64,000 nucleotides of DNA from Turbatrix aceti (taxonomy: Eukaryota; Nematoda; Chromadorea; Rhabditida; Panagrolaimidae). Location: positions 7,502,001 through 7,566,000 of the forward strand of contig OZ017766.1 of assembly GCA_963969345.1 (NCBI GenBank), given 5' to 3'. Within the stretch, counting starts at the first letter, position 1. The number at the start of each line of letters is the position of its first letter. This document shows positions 32,319 through 43,162 of the stretch, piece after piece. The translations under genes were made by a program, and so were the position numbers. The notes below the pieces were generated by a model. It was not told where the DNA came from. It was given only the letters and a program-made list of their open reading frames with translations, and did no database searches.

Positions 32319-35009
32319 ATGCCGAAAATTGAGGTAACTTTTTACAAACAAGGATTCTCATTCGCTCATATTGTGATTTTTTTTTGTTAGATAATTCCCC
32401 TGGGCGCTGGGCAAGATGTTGGACGGTCGTGCATCTTCGTCAGGATCAACAACTATCAAATCCTCTTCGATTGCGGCATGCACATGGGCTACTCCGATGA
32501 ACGACGTTTTCCTGACTTTTCGTACGTTTTCCGATGTTTTTAAGATACGAATAGTTTTTTTTTCTGTTTCCAGGGTTCTCACCGGCGATGGAGGTGATCT
32601 GTCAAAGGTGATTGACTGTGTCATCATCTCGCACTTCCATCTCGACCACTGCGGTGCTCTGCCGTACATGTCGGAAATGGTTGGCTTCAAGGGACCGATT
32701 TACATGACTTATCCCACAAAATCCATTGCTCCGGTGCTTTTGGTGAGTTTTTTGGTGTAAAAAACTGTTTATCCATTGTTTTGAACATTTCAGGACGATT
32801 TCCGGAAAATCCAGGTAGAATACAAGGGAGAAAAGGGTTTTTTCACGTCCAAAATGGTGCAAGACTGCATGCGAAAGGCTATACCCCTGGATCTGCATCA
32901 GGTGGCAAAGGTGAAGGGCGATCTGACTGTTCAACCCTTCTATGCTGGACACGTGCTTGGTGCTGCCATGTTTTTGGTGTCGACTGGGGGACAGTCTATT
33001 TTATACACTGGTGAGTTGGATAAACTGTGAAAAGTGGGGTTTTATGAAGTTTTTGAATATTTTGACGCCGCACAAGCAGCAAAATGTAACAAAATTGTAT
33101 TATTTTTCACAAATGATAAAAAACGCTAAAAAAACAGATTTTTTGGGTAAGAAACGGTGAATAACTTTTCAAAAACAAAAAAAATCTAATTTTACGATGA
33201 AAAAAGTAACCACCGTTTTGTAATTTTCGTGGCGAAAGTTTGACGATCCAGGAGTAACATTTTTTGCTTGGATTTTGTTACTTTTTTACGATGCATAAGT
33301 TTTACGATATTTTTTTCCTAAAACGATACATTTTGTCGTTTTTTTTGGCTTTCTTGGTTTTTTTGACCCAACACGAACTAAAAATGTTACATAATTGTAA
33401 TGTTTTTCAAAACTGATAAAAACGTAAAAGCACTGACTTTTTCTTGCAGGTGACTTCAACATGACCCCCGACCGTCACCTGGGAGCAGCGATCGTTCCCC
33501 CCAACCTGAGGCCTGACCTGTTGATCACCGAGACTACCTACGCGTCCACGATCCGGGATTCCAAACGAGCGAGAGAACGTGATTTTCTGCGTAAAATTCA
33601 CCAGACCGTCAAAAATGGCGGAAAAGTGCTCATTCCCGTTTTTGCGCTCGGACGAGCCCAGGAATTGTGCATTTTGCTGGAATCCTTCTGGGAACGCCTT
33701 GATCTTCGAACTCCGGTCTACTTTTCACCGGGTCTCGCGGAAAAGGCGAATCAGTATTACCGATTGTTTATCAACTGGACCAATGAAAATATCAAGGAAA
33801 CGTACGCGGAACGAAACATGTTCAACTTCAAGCACATTACGCCGTTTGATGTCTCAAAAGCCGACATGCCGGGTCCAATGGTTTTGTTTTCGACTCCTGG
33901 CATGCTTCACGGTGGACAGTCGCTGAGAGTCTTCAAACGGTGGTGCCAGGATGAGAGAAACATGATCATCATGCCTGGCTACTGCGTTGGAGGCACGATC
34001 GGCGCGAGGGTCATCAATGGCGAGAAAAAGATCGAAATGGACGATGGAGTCGTGAGTTTTTTGGGTTTTGAGGGGAAAATTGGGGTTTACGATGCAAGCG
34101 AAAGTACTGTAATCGCAATCACAAAATTATACGTTTTGAAGAATTCTTGAAGCGAAAACAGTTGCACACACTTCTGTTTTCGTTCCGAGGAACTACGATC
34201 TAAAAATACACTTATCCAAGCGAAAATACCGTAATCGAAGTAATAAAATCACTTCTTGACTTTTGCGTCGACTTTTTTGAATTCTCAAAGGGAAAATCGG
34301 GGTTTACGGTATGTTTTCATGGTCTTGGAGCGAAAACTGGTCAACAGGGTGTTTTTTGTCCTTTTTTATGCATTTTTGACCTTTTCAGTACGATATTCGT
34401 CTCGCAGTCGAGTACATGTCCTTCAGCGCGCACGCAGACGCCAAGGGCATCACGCAGCTCATCCGAAACGTTCAGCCCCGCAATGTCATGTTCGTCCACG
34501 GCGAAAACTCCAAAATGCAATTTCTAAAAGGCCGCGTCGAGGCTGAATTTGGCATCCCTGTCTACAAGCCTGCAAACGGTGAACGAATTCTCGTGGATTC
34601 AGTCGGTCGAACCGAGGTCGAAATCTCGCGAGAATTTATCAATTCAACGATCCGTCGTCTGCCAAAGCCGTCAAAAAGGTACTGTCCGATCTCATTCAAC
34701 ATCGAAGACACGGATGAATCCAGTCGAAAGCGAATTTCTGGAGAAAATGCCGTCAGCTGTGGCCTGACCCTCAGCGAGAACGTCGAAGTACAAAACGTCG
34801 ACTGGGCCATTCTCGCGGACAAACTCCGACTCATCGATCCTGAACTCGAGCTTGAAGTCGACGGAATTACACTTCTCGGAAGTTCGGTCATCCTTACCTA
34901 CGCTGAAAAAACGAAAGAAATCATCGAGGTTTTCTACGATCTCACACAGGAATCTTCTCTCCCTGTCATTTATGAGGCCATCGGGGCCAAGCCGGTTGTA
35001 GCAAAGTGA
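32319..35009 (+). CDS. ints-11: Integrator complex subunit 11 (INTS11), RNA endonuclease
   Basis: Exons 32319-32333, 32391-32521, 32574-32742, 32794-33010, 33450-34051 and 34389-35009 give 584 residues, close to human INTS11 (600). The metallo-beta-lactamase domain starts [12 protein letters not shown] and has the HFHLDH zinc motif, then [11 protein letters not shown] and GDFNMTPD. The beta-CASP domain has [36 protein letters not shown] and [10 protein letters not shown], followed by [12 protein letters not shown] and a conserved C terminus for INTS9 binding. The protein is the endonuclease of the Integrator complex, cleaving nascent snRNAs and promoter-proximal transcripts in the nucleus. 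All metal-binding residues are intact. INTS11 is preferred over CPSF73 because of the C-terminal region and [16 protein letters not shown] segment. Confidence 0.95.
33011..33449 (+). repeat. ints-11 intron with dispersed repeat shared with tcer-1
   Basis: The interval 33143-33375 matches the tcer-1 intron repeat at 20809-21065. In addition, AATGTAACAAAATTGTATTA with TGATAAAAAACGCTAAAA (about 33082-33132) returns as AATGTTACATAATTGTAATG with TGATAAAAACGTAAAAGC (about 33382-33433). The unit is therefore about 300 bp and present slightly more than once. Confidence 0.65.
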
Positions 35010-35045
35010 CCCTGGGATGGGTTATTTGTGCGTTTGTGTATGTAT

Positions 35046-35051
35046 AATAAA
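35046..35051 (+). terminator. Polyadenylation signal of ints-11
   Basis: AATAAA lies 37 bases after the stop codon of ints-11. Confidence 0.55.
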
Positions 35052-35109
35052 TACAATGAAGATGGGAAAATAACGTTTGAAGACGTGTTCAAATTTTTTC
35101 GAACAGCCA

Positions 35110-35230
35110 GGGATGGGCGAATGTTCGTGTTCGTTTGCGAACAAATCCAAATTTTTGCGTTCGTGTTCGTTCGAGAACAGATTTGCTTTGTTCGAGTTCG
35201 TTCGAGAACAAAGATAAATTTTCCGATAAA
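35110..35230. repeat. GTTCG-family element, partial
   Basis: Begins GGGATGGGCGAAT, matching the 14-base terminus of the MITE at 7720 except for one or two bases. It continues with GTTCGTGTTCGTTTGCGAAC and two GTTCGAGAACA-type tracts. The right terminus is not found, so this is a truncated copy just downstream of ints-11. Confidence 0.6.
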
Positions 35231-35378
35231 ATAGAACAACGTTTTTGAATTGGAAGTAAGTGTAGTGATTTTTATGAATGTGTTGCCATGCTGAGTATCT
35301 CTTGCTTTTTTTACAATTTATTTCTATATAAGTATCGGTCAAACGTATTTTTCACAAAAACAAAACAAAGATGTGCAC

Positions 35379-35575
35379 GCTATCCACTACGAAGTGAGTA
35401 GCTTCTGCGCGCAAAAGAGAGGGAGACGCTATCCACTACGAAGTGAGTAGCTTCTGCGCGCAAAAGAGAGGGAGACGCTATCCACTACGAAGTGGGTAGC
35501 TTCTGCGCGCAAAAGAGAGGGAGACGCTATCCACTACGAAGTGAGTAGCTTCTGCGCGCAAAAGAGAGAGAAAAG
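35379..35575 (+). repeat. Tandem repeat, 49 bp x 4
   Basis: Units starting GCTATCCACTACGAAGTGAG and ending AAAAGAGAGGGAGAC begin at 35379, 35428, 35477 and 35526. They are almost identical (one G/A change in unit 3). Each unit contains CTATCCACT and AGTGAGTAG, which nearly pair into a hairpin. Homogeneity implies recent expansion. It directly abuts the foldback that starts at 35610. Confidence 0.93.
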
Positions 35576-35609
35576 AGAGAGCGCGCAGATGGGTGGTTCT
35601 TCGTTGATA

Positions 35610-36232
35610 GATTCTGATGGATTCTGGTCGTCGCTGTGCTGCGATGAATTTTCCGGTGGCATTTCATAGACACTGCAAAAGCATCTTCGTAAAACCACAA
35701 TTTAGAAATGGTGCGCTCAAAACAATTCTTACCGTGAGTGATAACGGGTCACCTGTGCAAGCATCAGCTGGTATCACTGCTTGTGGCACTGGCCGTGGAA
35801 ATCATTGAGGCGATGAGAACAGAGAAAACGGCAACGGAAATCGATGCAAAAACGTTGACAATCGATTGAGGAACGATCGCGTTCCGTTTTTTGAACGTCA
35901 GAACAACACGTTCAAACAGCGCGTGCGCACATTTTCTTTAACAGATCGCGAACGTTCCTCACTTTGCTATTTGTGAACAATGGATTGTCAACGTTTTTGC
36001 ATCGATTTCCGTTGCCGTTTCTCTGTTCTCATCACCTCAATGATTTCCACGGCCAGTGCCAGCAGCGATACCAGCTGATGCTTGCACAGGTGACCCATTA
36101 TCACTCACGGTAAGAATTGTTTTGAGCGCACCATTTCTAAATTGTGGTTTTACGAAGATGCTTTTGCAGTGTCTATGAAATGCCACCGGAAAATTCATCG
36201 CAGCACAGCGACGACCAGAATCCATCAGAATC
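35610..36232. mobile_element. Large foldback element: about 250-bp inverted arms, 119-bp spacer
   Basis: The left arm 35610-35863 and right arm 35983-36232 are reverse complements with only a few differences (for example one 3-base indel and single changes near 35750 and 35815). The spacer carries a further imperfect inverted repeat (GAGGAACGATCGCG with GATCGCGAACGTTCCTC). Each arm encodes, reading inward, the same 62-64 codon open frame (MDSGRRCAAMNFPVAFHRHC ... GRGNH). No transposase is present. Transcription across it would give a long hairpin RNA. It may be a foldback transposon or an inverted duplication of a gene fragment; the frame includes a consensus donor (ACC/GTGAGT). Confidence 0.85.
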
Positions 36233-39200
36233 CGACGAAAAAAACAAAGTTGCGTGAATCGCAGAAAAATCGATGTCAAACAGTGTTTTCGAGCGTCGGA
36301 ACGCTGATTGCGAGTTTTTATAAGTACTTGGAAGCACATTTATGGCGTCAAAGTCGGTGACAGGCAATTTTGGTGAAATCAGTTTAATGATGCCAAAATT
36401 GATGTTATCTTTCCAAAAATGGCAAATAGTGTCAATTGCCTTCGGCAATAAAAAGTGTAGGAAAACTGTCATCAAAAACGTGGAAACGCACGGTACCGAA
36501 GTTTACGTTTTTATGCCCAGTTTGGACAAAATTTTGTATAAAATATGCTAAAAATCTGTTTGTTGTTCGTTCGTGTTCGTTCGCGAACACTGACAAAAAT
36601 GTTCGCGTTCGTTCCATTTCTCAATCAGTCGATCGACTTTTGCGTATTTTTTAAATTTATTCTCGACACGAAAATTTTAATTACCGTTTTTTTGCTTCAA
36701 GAAATGCATTGAATACCAATTTTTACTGTTTTTCATCGATTGCTTGTCGAAAAAAAATGATGTTGCGTATGCGTATCCTTTTCATGAGCGGATTCCTGCA
36801 GCGGGCCAAGTGCTCTTATTCGTATGTAATCTCCCCATCCTGAACCCATTTTTCTTCCATTCTTGGAAACGAATAACGGAGAAGGGAAGAATTTTTCGGT
36901 GCTTGGCGCTAATCCGTAGATCTCAAGACCAAAGAAGATGCGTGTCGTGGAAGGATCGACAAGCACTTGAAGTCCCGGGGTGACTTGAAGGAGCGAAAAA
37001 AAAAAGCTCTTCACGGAACATCCGAAATGGCATTTGTGTCGTTGATCGACACCGTTTTGGCTTTTGTGGTCGTCCCCTGTCAAAGTACCGTGCCGCCACT
37101 ACAACCGGCACGCGGCGCACAATTAGCGTGCCAATGTGCTCCCACTGGGGGAAGTCAATCGTTTTTCGGTTGGTATGTACAAAATTATTATTTTCTAAAA
37201 AGCTCAGAAAACAAAGCGAAACATGACCCCTGCCAAGAACAACCGACCGACCAGGGCTTTGATTTCGCCTCAAACACTTCAAGGACACCGTCCAAAGTCT
37301 GCGCAAAAAATGCCATATGCCGTTGTTCGTGCCGTACTGCGATTTGACACGCAATCCCATATTTTTAAGCTGGAGCAAAAACACGAGAAAAAAAACAACC
37401 AACAAGATGCCTGCCAAGGTGGTGTTTAGCGTCTAATCTCGGATTTTGCTGGTTTGTACCCTTGGATAATCGGATTGACACTACCAAACTGGCCTGGCTA
37501 CCTGGCCAAGTTGCCAAATCCGGAGACCGGAGATTCCGGTGTCCGGGTAAACATGATTGGATTAGGGGTGCGTCGTGTCCGTTGCGTTGCGCAAGGCTCA
37601 TTTCACCAAACAACAACAACACACGCGATCTCGGACCGATCGTAAACTCTCGTAGTGGCAAACAATTGCTTTTTTTTCGAGACTCGGGAACAGAGGGGGG
37701 GGAGAACTTGAATTATGGTATAGTTGTTCTGTTTTGTGGCCACACATTCACGGTGCAATGGGATTTTTACAACTTGTTCCGGGCGATGGTGCATTGTCAT
37801 TGTCCTCAGAATTATATTACATAGTACCAATTTTATGATATTTACGGGCTTGAATGAAGTGTGCCATGAATGAGAATGAGATATCGTAATCGTCCTCGTC
37901 CTCGTCTGCAATCGTTGGCGATTGTACATAACTCGTCCATAACTCGTCCATATATGTATGACTCGATCAGTTATAACTCGATCACCCAAAAAATGAAGAC
38001 TCGGATCCTCATTCATTTATTCATTCATTCATTGAGAACAGTTATTTAGGATGACAACTTCATTGTCAAACTTGATCCATAGCGCATCAATTACGCGCAC
38101 TCATTCGTCCGTCCAAGTTATATGTAGTATGTATTTACACGACTCCACTTTGTCACCCCCTCTCTCATTCAAGTGCCTGACCGGACACGGGTGATGGAGC
38201 GTGCAAACTCCCGAATTTGCATAAAATGCCAATTACCACACTCTCGCGCCCCGATCATGGCGATCGCAGCGGGTGGTCTGTCCGACAAAGTTTGTCGAGT
38301 CGAAGAAAAAAAAGATGACATGTTGCATTCCATTTATTCGCGCACAGTGTAACTCACACAATTGGCAGTCGGTTGACAATGCAATTAATTCGAAATTTGC
38401 CATTCGCCCGATCGTCGATGATGATGATGATCGTTTTTTATTCATGAGAAATATATAAAAAAAAACGGGCAACATGGTAAATTTTTGCCGTCAATTTTGT
38501 CCGAGCACCGGAAATCATGCAACTATGTATCGCTGTCAAGGATAATTTGTCACAAACCGGAGAAGAGTCCGGTGAAGGAGAGTAGAAGAGATTGTTGTCA
38601 TTACTTTCTGTTTTTGTTATTTGGCGTGTCGCGAATAATTCATGAGGGAATGAGTAACTGACCCAAACCCGATCGTAACCGCCAAGAATCGTAAAACAAC
38701 ATGAGTGAGTGAACGGACGTCAGCTTAAATTATTTTTGGTAGCATGAAAAGCTTTCTGAAATCCCCTGATTGCTTATTTTGGCGAAATTTGGGCAACAAA
38801 CTGCCTTTATCATACTGGGCACAAAAAAACTAGCATCTTTTGTAAATTTTTCCGGAAAAAGATAAAAAAAAATTGTAAGATTTTTTTCCCGGAGAACGTC
38901 AAAATTGAATCCTTCAATCTTTTTTCAATGTATTTCTGACCTGACCAAATTCCAAAATCGGCATTATTACGATTTTTTTATAAATTAACCCTTTTTTTTT
39001 AATTTGCTAGTTTTGAATCAGAAATCAGTAAAAAATTAAAAATCACCTCAAAAAATACAAATGTTATTTTGATATTTTTTAAAATTCAGTTTTTGATAAA
39101 TTTTTTGTCGATTCGAGATAAAACGCGCAATTTTTTTTCAAAATCTAAAATACTACGTTTTGTAAGATTGAGAAAATTTCATCCATATCAATCCTTTGAA

Positions 39201-42200
39201 AAAAATTGTTCCGGATATCACTAAAAATTGCCCAAAAATTTTTTCTCAAATTTGGTCATTGTTATCCATCAAATCATTTTGAGAAACAAACGTCTGCAAA
39301 AGCAAGACAGTCATTCTTCTATTATTCTTCTTTAGGCCTCTTCGTCACGTTCAATGGACTGAAAAAAAAGGCAATTAGCCGATGATTTGCATCCAAATGA
39401 CCACCTTCTGGCCGCACGGACGTTGGGTAATCAAAAACTGAGAGTTGTTTAGCGGCTTTGCTAAATAATACCTGGTCCACGGATGCATGGGATGGATCGC
39501 GAGAGGCCTTGCTTGATCGTAAGCCGCACCAGCTGCAGTGAGGAGCGGTGGTTAAACGATTCTTACGCAATGACGATTTACTGCTGACCCACCGTATACC
39601 TGCGCAACAATATGTATGCCATTCACTATGTATTATTTGCGAATGGCATTTATACTCCCGAATAGTTCGTCTCGGCACAGCTCGGGGCCCCCAACCAGCA
39701 CGTGGCTTAATTAATTAATTAATTGCCCAATTTGGAGAGGTTGCTGTGCATAAATGGGGAATGCATGTTTATTTTTACAGTCAAACTTTTATTTTTTTTT
39801 GTATGGGGAAGAAGATGGCATTGTCTGTGAAGGATTATGTCATCGTGCAATTACGGTCACCTGTGCTTGAAAATGAGCGAAAACAAGAAACAAGTAACAA
39901 GAGCAAAAAAAAGAAAACAATGCCCGAGTCGTCGAGGCAGCTCTCCCACAGCCATCACGCATACCACAGTCACCAAGTCAGCCCGGATGCCATTGTCTGA
40001 CTCGTTCTCCCACAATGGCACGTCAAACTCATTAACAAAATCCCAGAAATCCGAAATCCCAAAATCATCATCTATCCCCGGATCGTAAATAGAATTGAGT
40101 GAGAAGACAGATTTTTTGCTTGCACAATGTTTTTTTTTTGTCACAACCATTGTTCGTGACTGATCGAGTGACCGACCGGTAAGGTGAGATCCATTGTGCA
40201 TTAAAGGTGAATGCACTCCTGTCTGTCGTATTACCATGTACAAAAAATATAATACTCTACTCGACTCCGGGGATAACGAGCAGTTTTCGCGCGTTAATCT
40301 AACCCGATTGAGTGCCATTTTCCATCTTCTGCTCCGTTGAAACCGGTTCAATGGATTTGAAAAAAAAAGTATGTATTATAGTAGGTGTTCGACTTGGACA
40401 AAACAATACAATGCTACTCTGTTGTCTTCGCCCAACGTGGCAATTTTGTGTTTATTTGTATGTTTGTTTCGTTGACCAGAGCAACCCGTATACTGTTTGC
40501 AGGCAGAAAAGAACCAGGAAGATAATTCATGCATGCATGTAAAAAGACGGCAAAAACCTTTTTTTTTTGCTTCAGAGGTGATAATCCGCGGTGTCTGTGG
40601 TCTATGGACCAATTAACCGGGCACACTACCCCCTGCAGTCAGGACGGCACCCTTCACTGAGATGCTTGTCTTGTCTTTTCGGCTTTTTTTGCTCACATAT
40701 CGGCACCCGCAATCAACGAGCGAGTGACCTCATTGCCGAACAATACGACAAAAAAGGCAACAAAGCGACAGGTTTACAGGTGGTCGTGCTCTGATCTCTC
40801 CGACGCTTGACTACTAATTGAACGCTTTCGCGCATCACCGATTTTTGGATTCAAACGGCACATGTATATGCCGAGTTTTTTTACGAACTTGCTTGTAAGA
40901 AGTATTTACGACCGAGCACATGGAAAGGATAAAGGCTTCCGATCCGGCAAAATCTTTTAGATGAGTTCAATCTGACTGAGTACAGTAATTACGGTATTGG
41001 ACAGGAAACGGTCAAAATAATGAAAAATGAAAAATGAAAAATGACAGCGCTCGAGCAAGCATGCATCCGTCTTTTTTGAGGTCCTACCCCATCCGTAGAT
41101 CATCGTCATGGCAACTGCTTTCAACGAACCGGGCCAACCAACGAATTGAATTTGACGGCTGATGTGAGATTTGCCTAGCGCATGGAAAAAAAATCAGGTC
41201 CAGATCGTGTTTCCGGGGTTATCGAGGGTCGATGCAGGGCTCAGGTTACGTCTCATTTTGCCACTCACCCCTCTCGTTCGTTGAGTGAGTGCACTGGTGT
41301 ATGACCATTGCCATATTGCGCAAAAATGGAAAAGGCCAGGAGAAGGAAAAAGGAAACAAACGTAAGCGTAATAATGACACTCATCCAGGGCGAGGGCATC
41401 CGTAAGGGAGCGATGATTACGGTGCCATTTAATCAATTCCCGACTGGACTATGTATAGACCAGAATAAATATTGTAATCCACGACTCCTGACATCATTAT
41501 AATTGTGCTCTGCTCCCAACGCGTGCATTGATGGCATTTCGCAGGCAATTTTGGGGTGTCCGTAGTATGTATATTGTAAGTATTATACAATAGTGCTCGG
41601 CACACATGGGATGTAGGTTGTGGATGCGATGCCCTCAAAAAACAGTCCAAACAAAATTGGCTCTATTTTAAGGAAAAAAAAACATATCCGGGTTACGAGG
41701 TCGCGTTCAACCGAGAATGCATTCCCGGGGGACGGTGAACTGGACGGCGGACGGCACTAGAGACCCGACCGCGCAAAAATAAGCCATCCATGCATGGATG
41801 CCATCCACGCTCAAAACATACCTAATTCGACGGGGGAGAAATGAATTCGAGATTAGTTCGGGGTCATTTGGCCCTGGTTTGTCGAGGCTTGGCTTGTCGT
41901 AGTACGACGCCGAATCAATCAAAAAATAGCCCTGGCTTTTTGTCTCTCTTGAAAGCCCCTTGAGACCAGACCACGGCGAACGACGAACGTCGTTGTTCCT
42001 TCCCGTCGATAATTGGATTAAGCCGATCCTTGTCGACTCGTTCTTCGCCCTGATGCATCGTTGTCCTTTTCCCAAAAATAAGCATCCACATATGATTCAA
42101 GATTATTTTTATGAGATGACATGCCATAAAGACAGAAAACATCACGTGATATTGTGGATCATAAAAAAAATATTATTACTATAAAATTGAACGAGTTACA

Positions 42201-42491
42201 TATAATAGGCCCGATCGGCGGCCTACATCGCTTTTCTTTCCCCGTAAAAAAACAAGGATTCAGCGTTGAGGTCGTCGATCGGGGATAATATTTGGATTTT
42301 TTTTCGATCATGTTTTAACGACGGCGGTAATGGAGTGTGTGGTAAGGCATCTATTTGGTAGGAGGGAGAAAAACGAAGAAAAGGACACATTTTGTTTAAA
42401 AACGGGGGATCTTACAGCGAGAACCCGTATGTTGTATCTCGACACGACTTAGTTAGAGGGATGGTAGGGGGAAAAGTTGATCGTAATCAAA
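36233..42491. other. Long gene-poor interval upstream of the minus-strand bHLH gene's 3' end
   Basis: About 6.2 kb without a gene I would defend. It holds a GTTCG fragment (36560-36615), a CTCGACACGAAA motif (about 36661), an ATTCATTC microsatellite (about 38014-38033), TTAATTAATTAATTAATT at 39709-39724, and several open frames lacking recognisable domains. Of these, the minus-strand frame 36733-37083 and the minus-strand frame 39322-39678 are the only ones with non-simple composition. Confidence 0.5.
39322..39678 (-). CDS. Orphan Cys/His-containing open frame, possibly element-derived
   Basis: A 118-codon frame from MPRRTIREYKCHSQ to a charged C terminus, with CC, HCSWC and scattered His. 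The base composition is more balanced than the surrounding DNA. There is no recognisable domain, no clear promoter and no splice partner. It could be a decayed fragment of a transposable element or chance. Low confidence. Confidence 0.2.
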   Translation of the reverse strand: MPRRTIREYKCHSQIIHSEWHTYCCAGIRWVSSKSSLRKNRLTTAPHCSWCGLRSSKASRDPSHASVDQVLFSKAAKQLSVFDYPTSVRPEGGHLDANHRLIAFFFSPLNVTKRPKEE

Positions 42492-43154
42492 TCAGTGGGA
42501 TGTCATGTAATACCCCGCCGGAGGGTAGTACCGCATCATGTATGCATCATGCGTGGGTGGCGTCGTCGTCGTCGATGTCGAGTAATAGTTCTGCTGGCCA
42601 CCCGGACCAACAACTCCGGTGGCCATGACCTGCATGCTTTGTCCATAGTCGGGACTCGAGTAGCAACTGTTGTACCCGGAAGCCGGGTGATAGGGTCGGC
42701 CTGAGGGACTGAGGCATTCCTGCTTTGTCAGGTACTTGGGAGTTGGTTCAAACGAAGAAACGGTGGAGCTTGAACTCGACGTGTTGTGATCACCTGGACT
42801 GTACGTGGCAATCGAAGAGGGCGAGAGTACGTTCAGATTCATGGCTTCATCACCTGCCATCGAAGTTGTATCGTCAAAATCGCTTCCGTACTTGAGAATA
42901 GATTCGAGGTGTTGGATGTACTCAACAGCGCACCGGAGCGTTTCTACCTTGCTGATTTTTTTATTCTTCAGTCTCGGCCATTGGGAAAGAATGAGGGCCA
43001 GGTCCCGGTAACCATTGTTGATCTGCTCGACTCGCTTTCGTTCACGAGCGTTTCGTCGATTAACTTGGTCAGGGGATTTTCCGATCACGGATTTGATGCC
43101 CGCAGAACTCGGTCGTGTGCTGCTTGGCTTGCTATGATGCGTCACTGGAGCCAT
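42492..43154 (-). CDS. Achaete-scute-type bHLH transcription factor
   Basis: A single coding exon of 220 residues. The start at 43154 follows an acceptor (TTTTTTTAG) at 43163, consistent with trans-splicing or a 5'-UTR exon. The bHLH lies at about residues 32-88: basic region RRNARERKRVEQINNGY with the E-box-contacting Glu, helix 1 and loop LALILSQWPRLKNKK, and helix 2 ISKVETLRCAVEYIQHLES. NNGY and SKVETLR-AVEYI are hallmarks of the achaete-scute family, proneural activators that dimerise with an E/Daughterless protein. The C-terminal half is Ser/Thr/Tyr-rich with no domain. It sits in a wide gene-poor interval, as is common for developmental regulators. A broader ASC-like hlh assignment is safer than a named orthologue. 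Confidence 0.88.
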   Translation of the reverse strand: MAPVTHHSKPSSTRPSSAGIKSVIGKSPDQVNRRNARERKRVEQINNGYRDLALILSQWPRLKNKKISKVETLRCAVEYIQHLESILKYGSDFDDTTSMAGDEAMNLNVLSPSSIATYSPGDHNTSSSSSTVSSFEPTPKYLTKQECLSPSGRPYHPASGYNSCYSSPDYGQSMQVMATGVVGPGGQQNYYSTSTTTTPPTHDAYMMRYYPPAGYYMTSH

Positions 43155-43162
43155 TTTGTAAC

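Noticed and set aside
36733..37661. Overlapping open frames on both strands
   Set aside because: No domain-like conservation, no consistent splice partners, and both strands are open because stops are sparse. Not called as genes.
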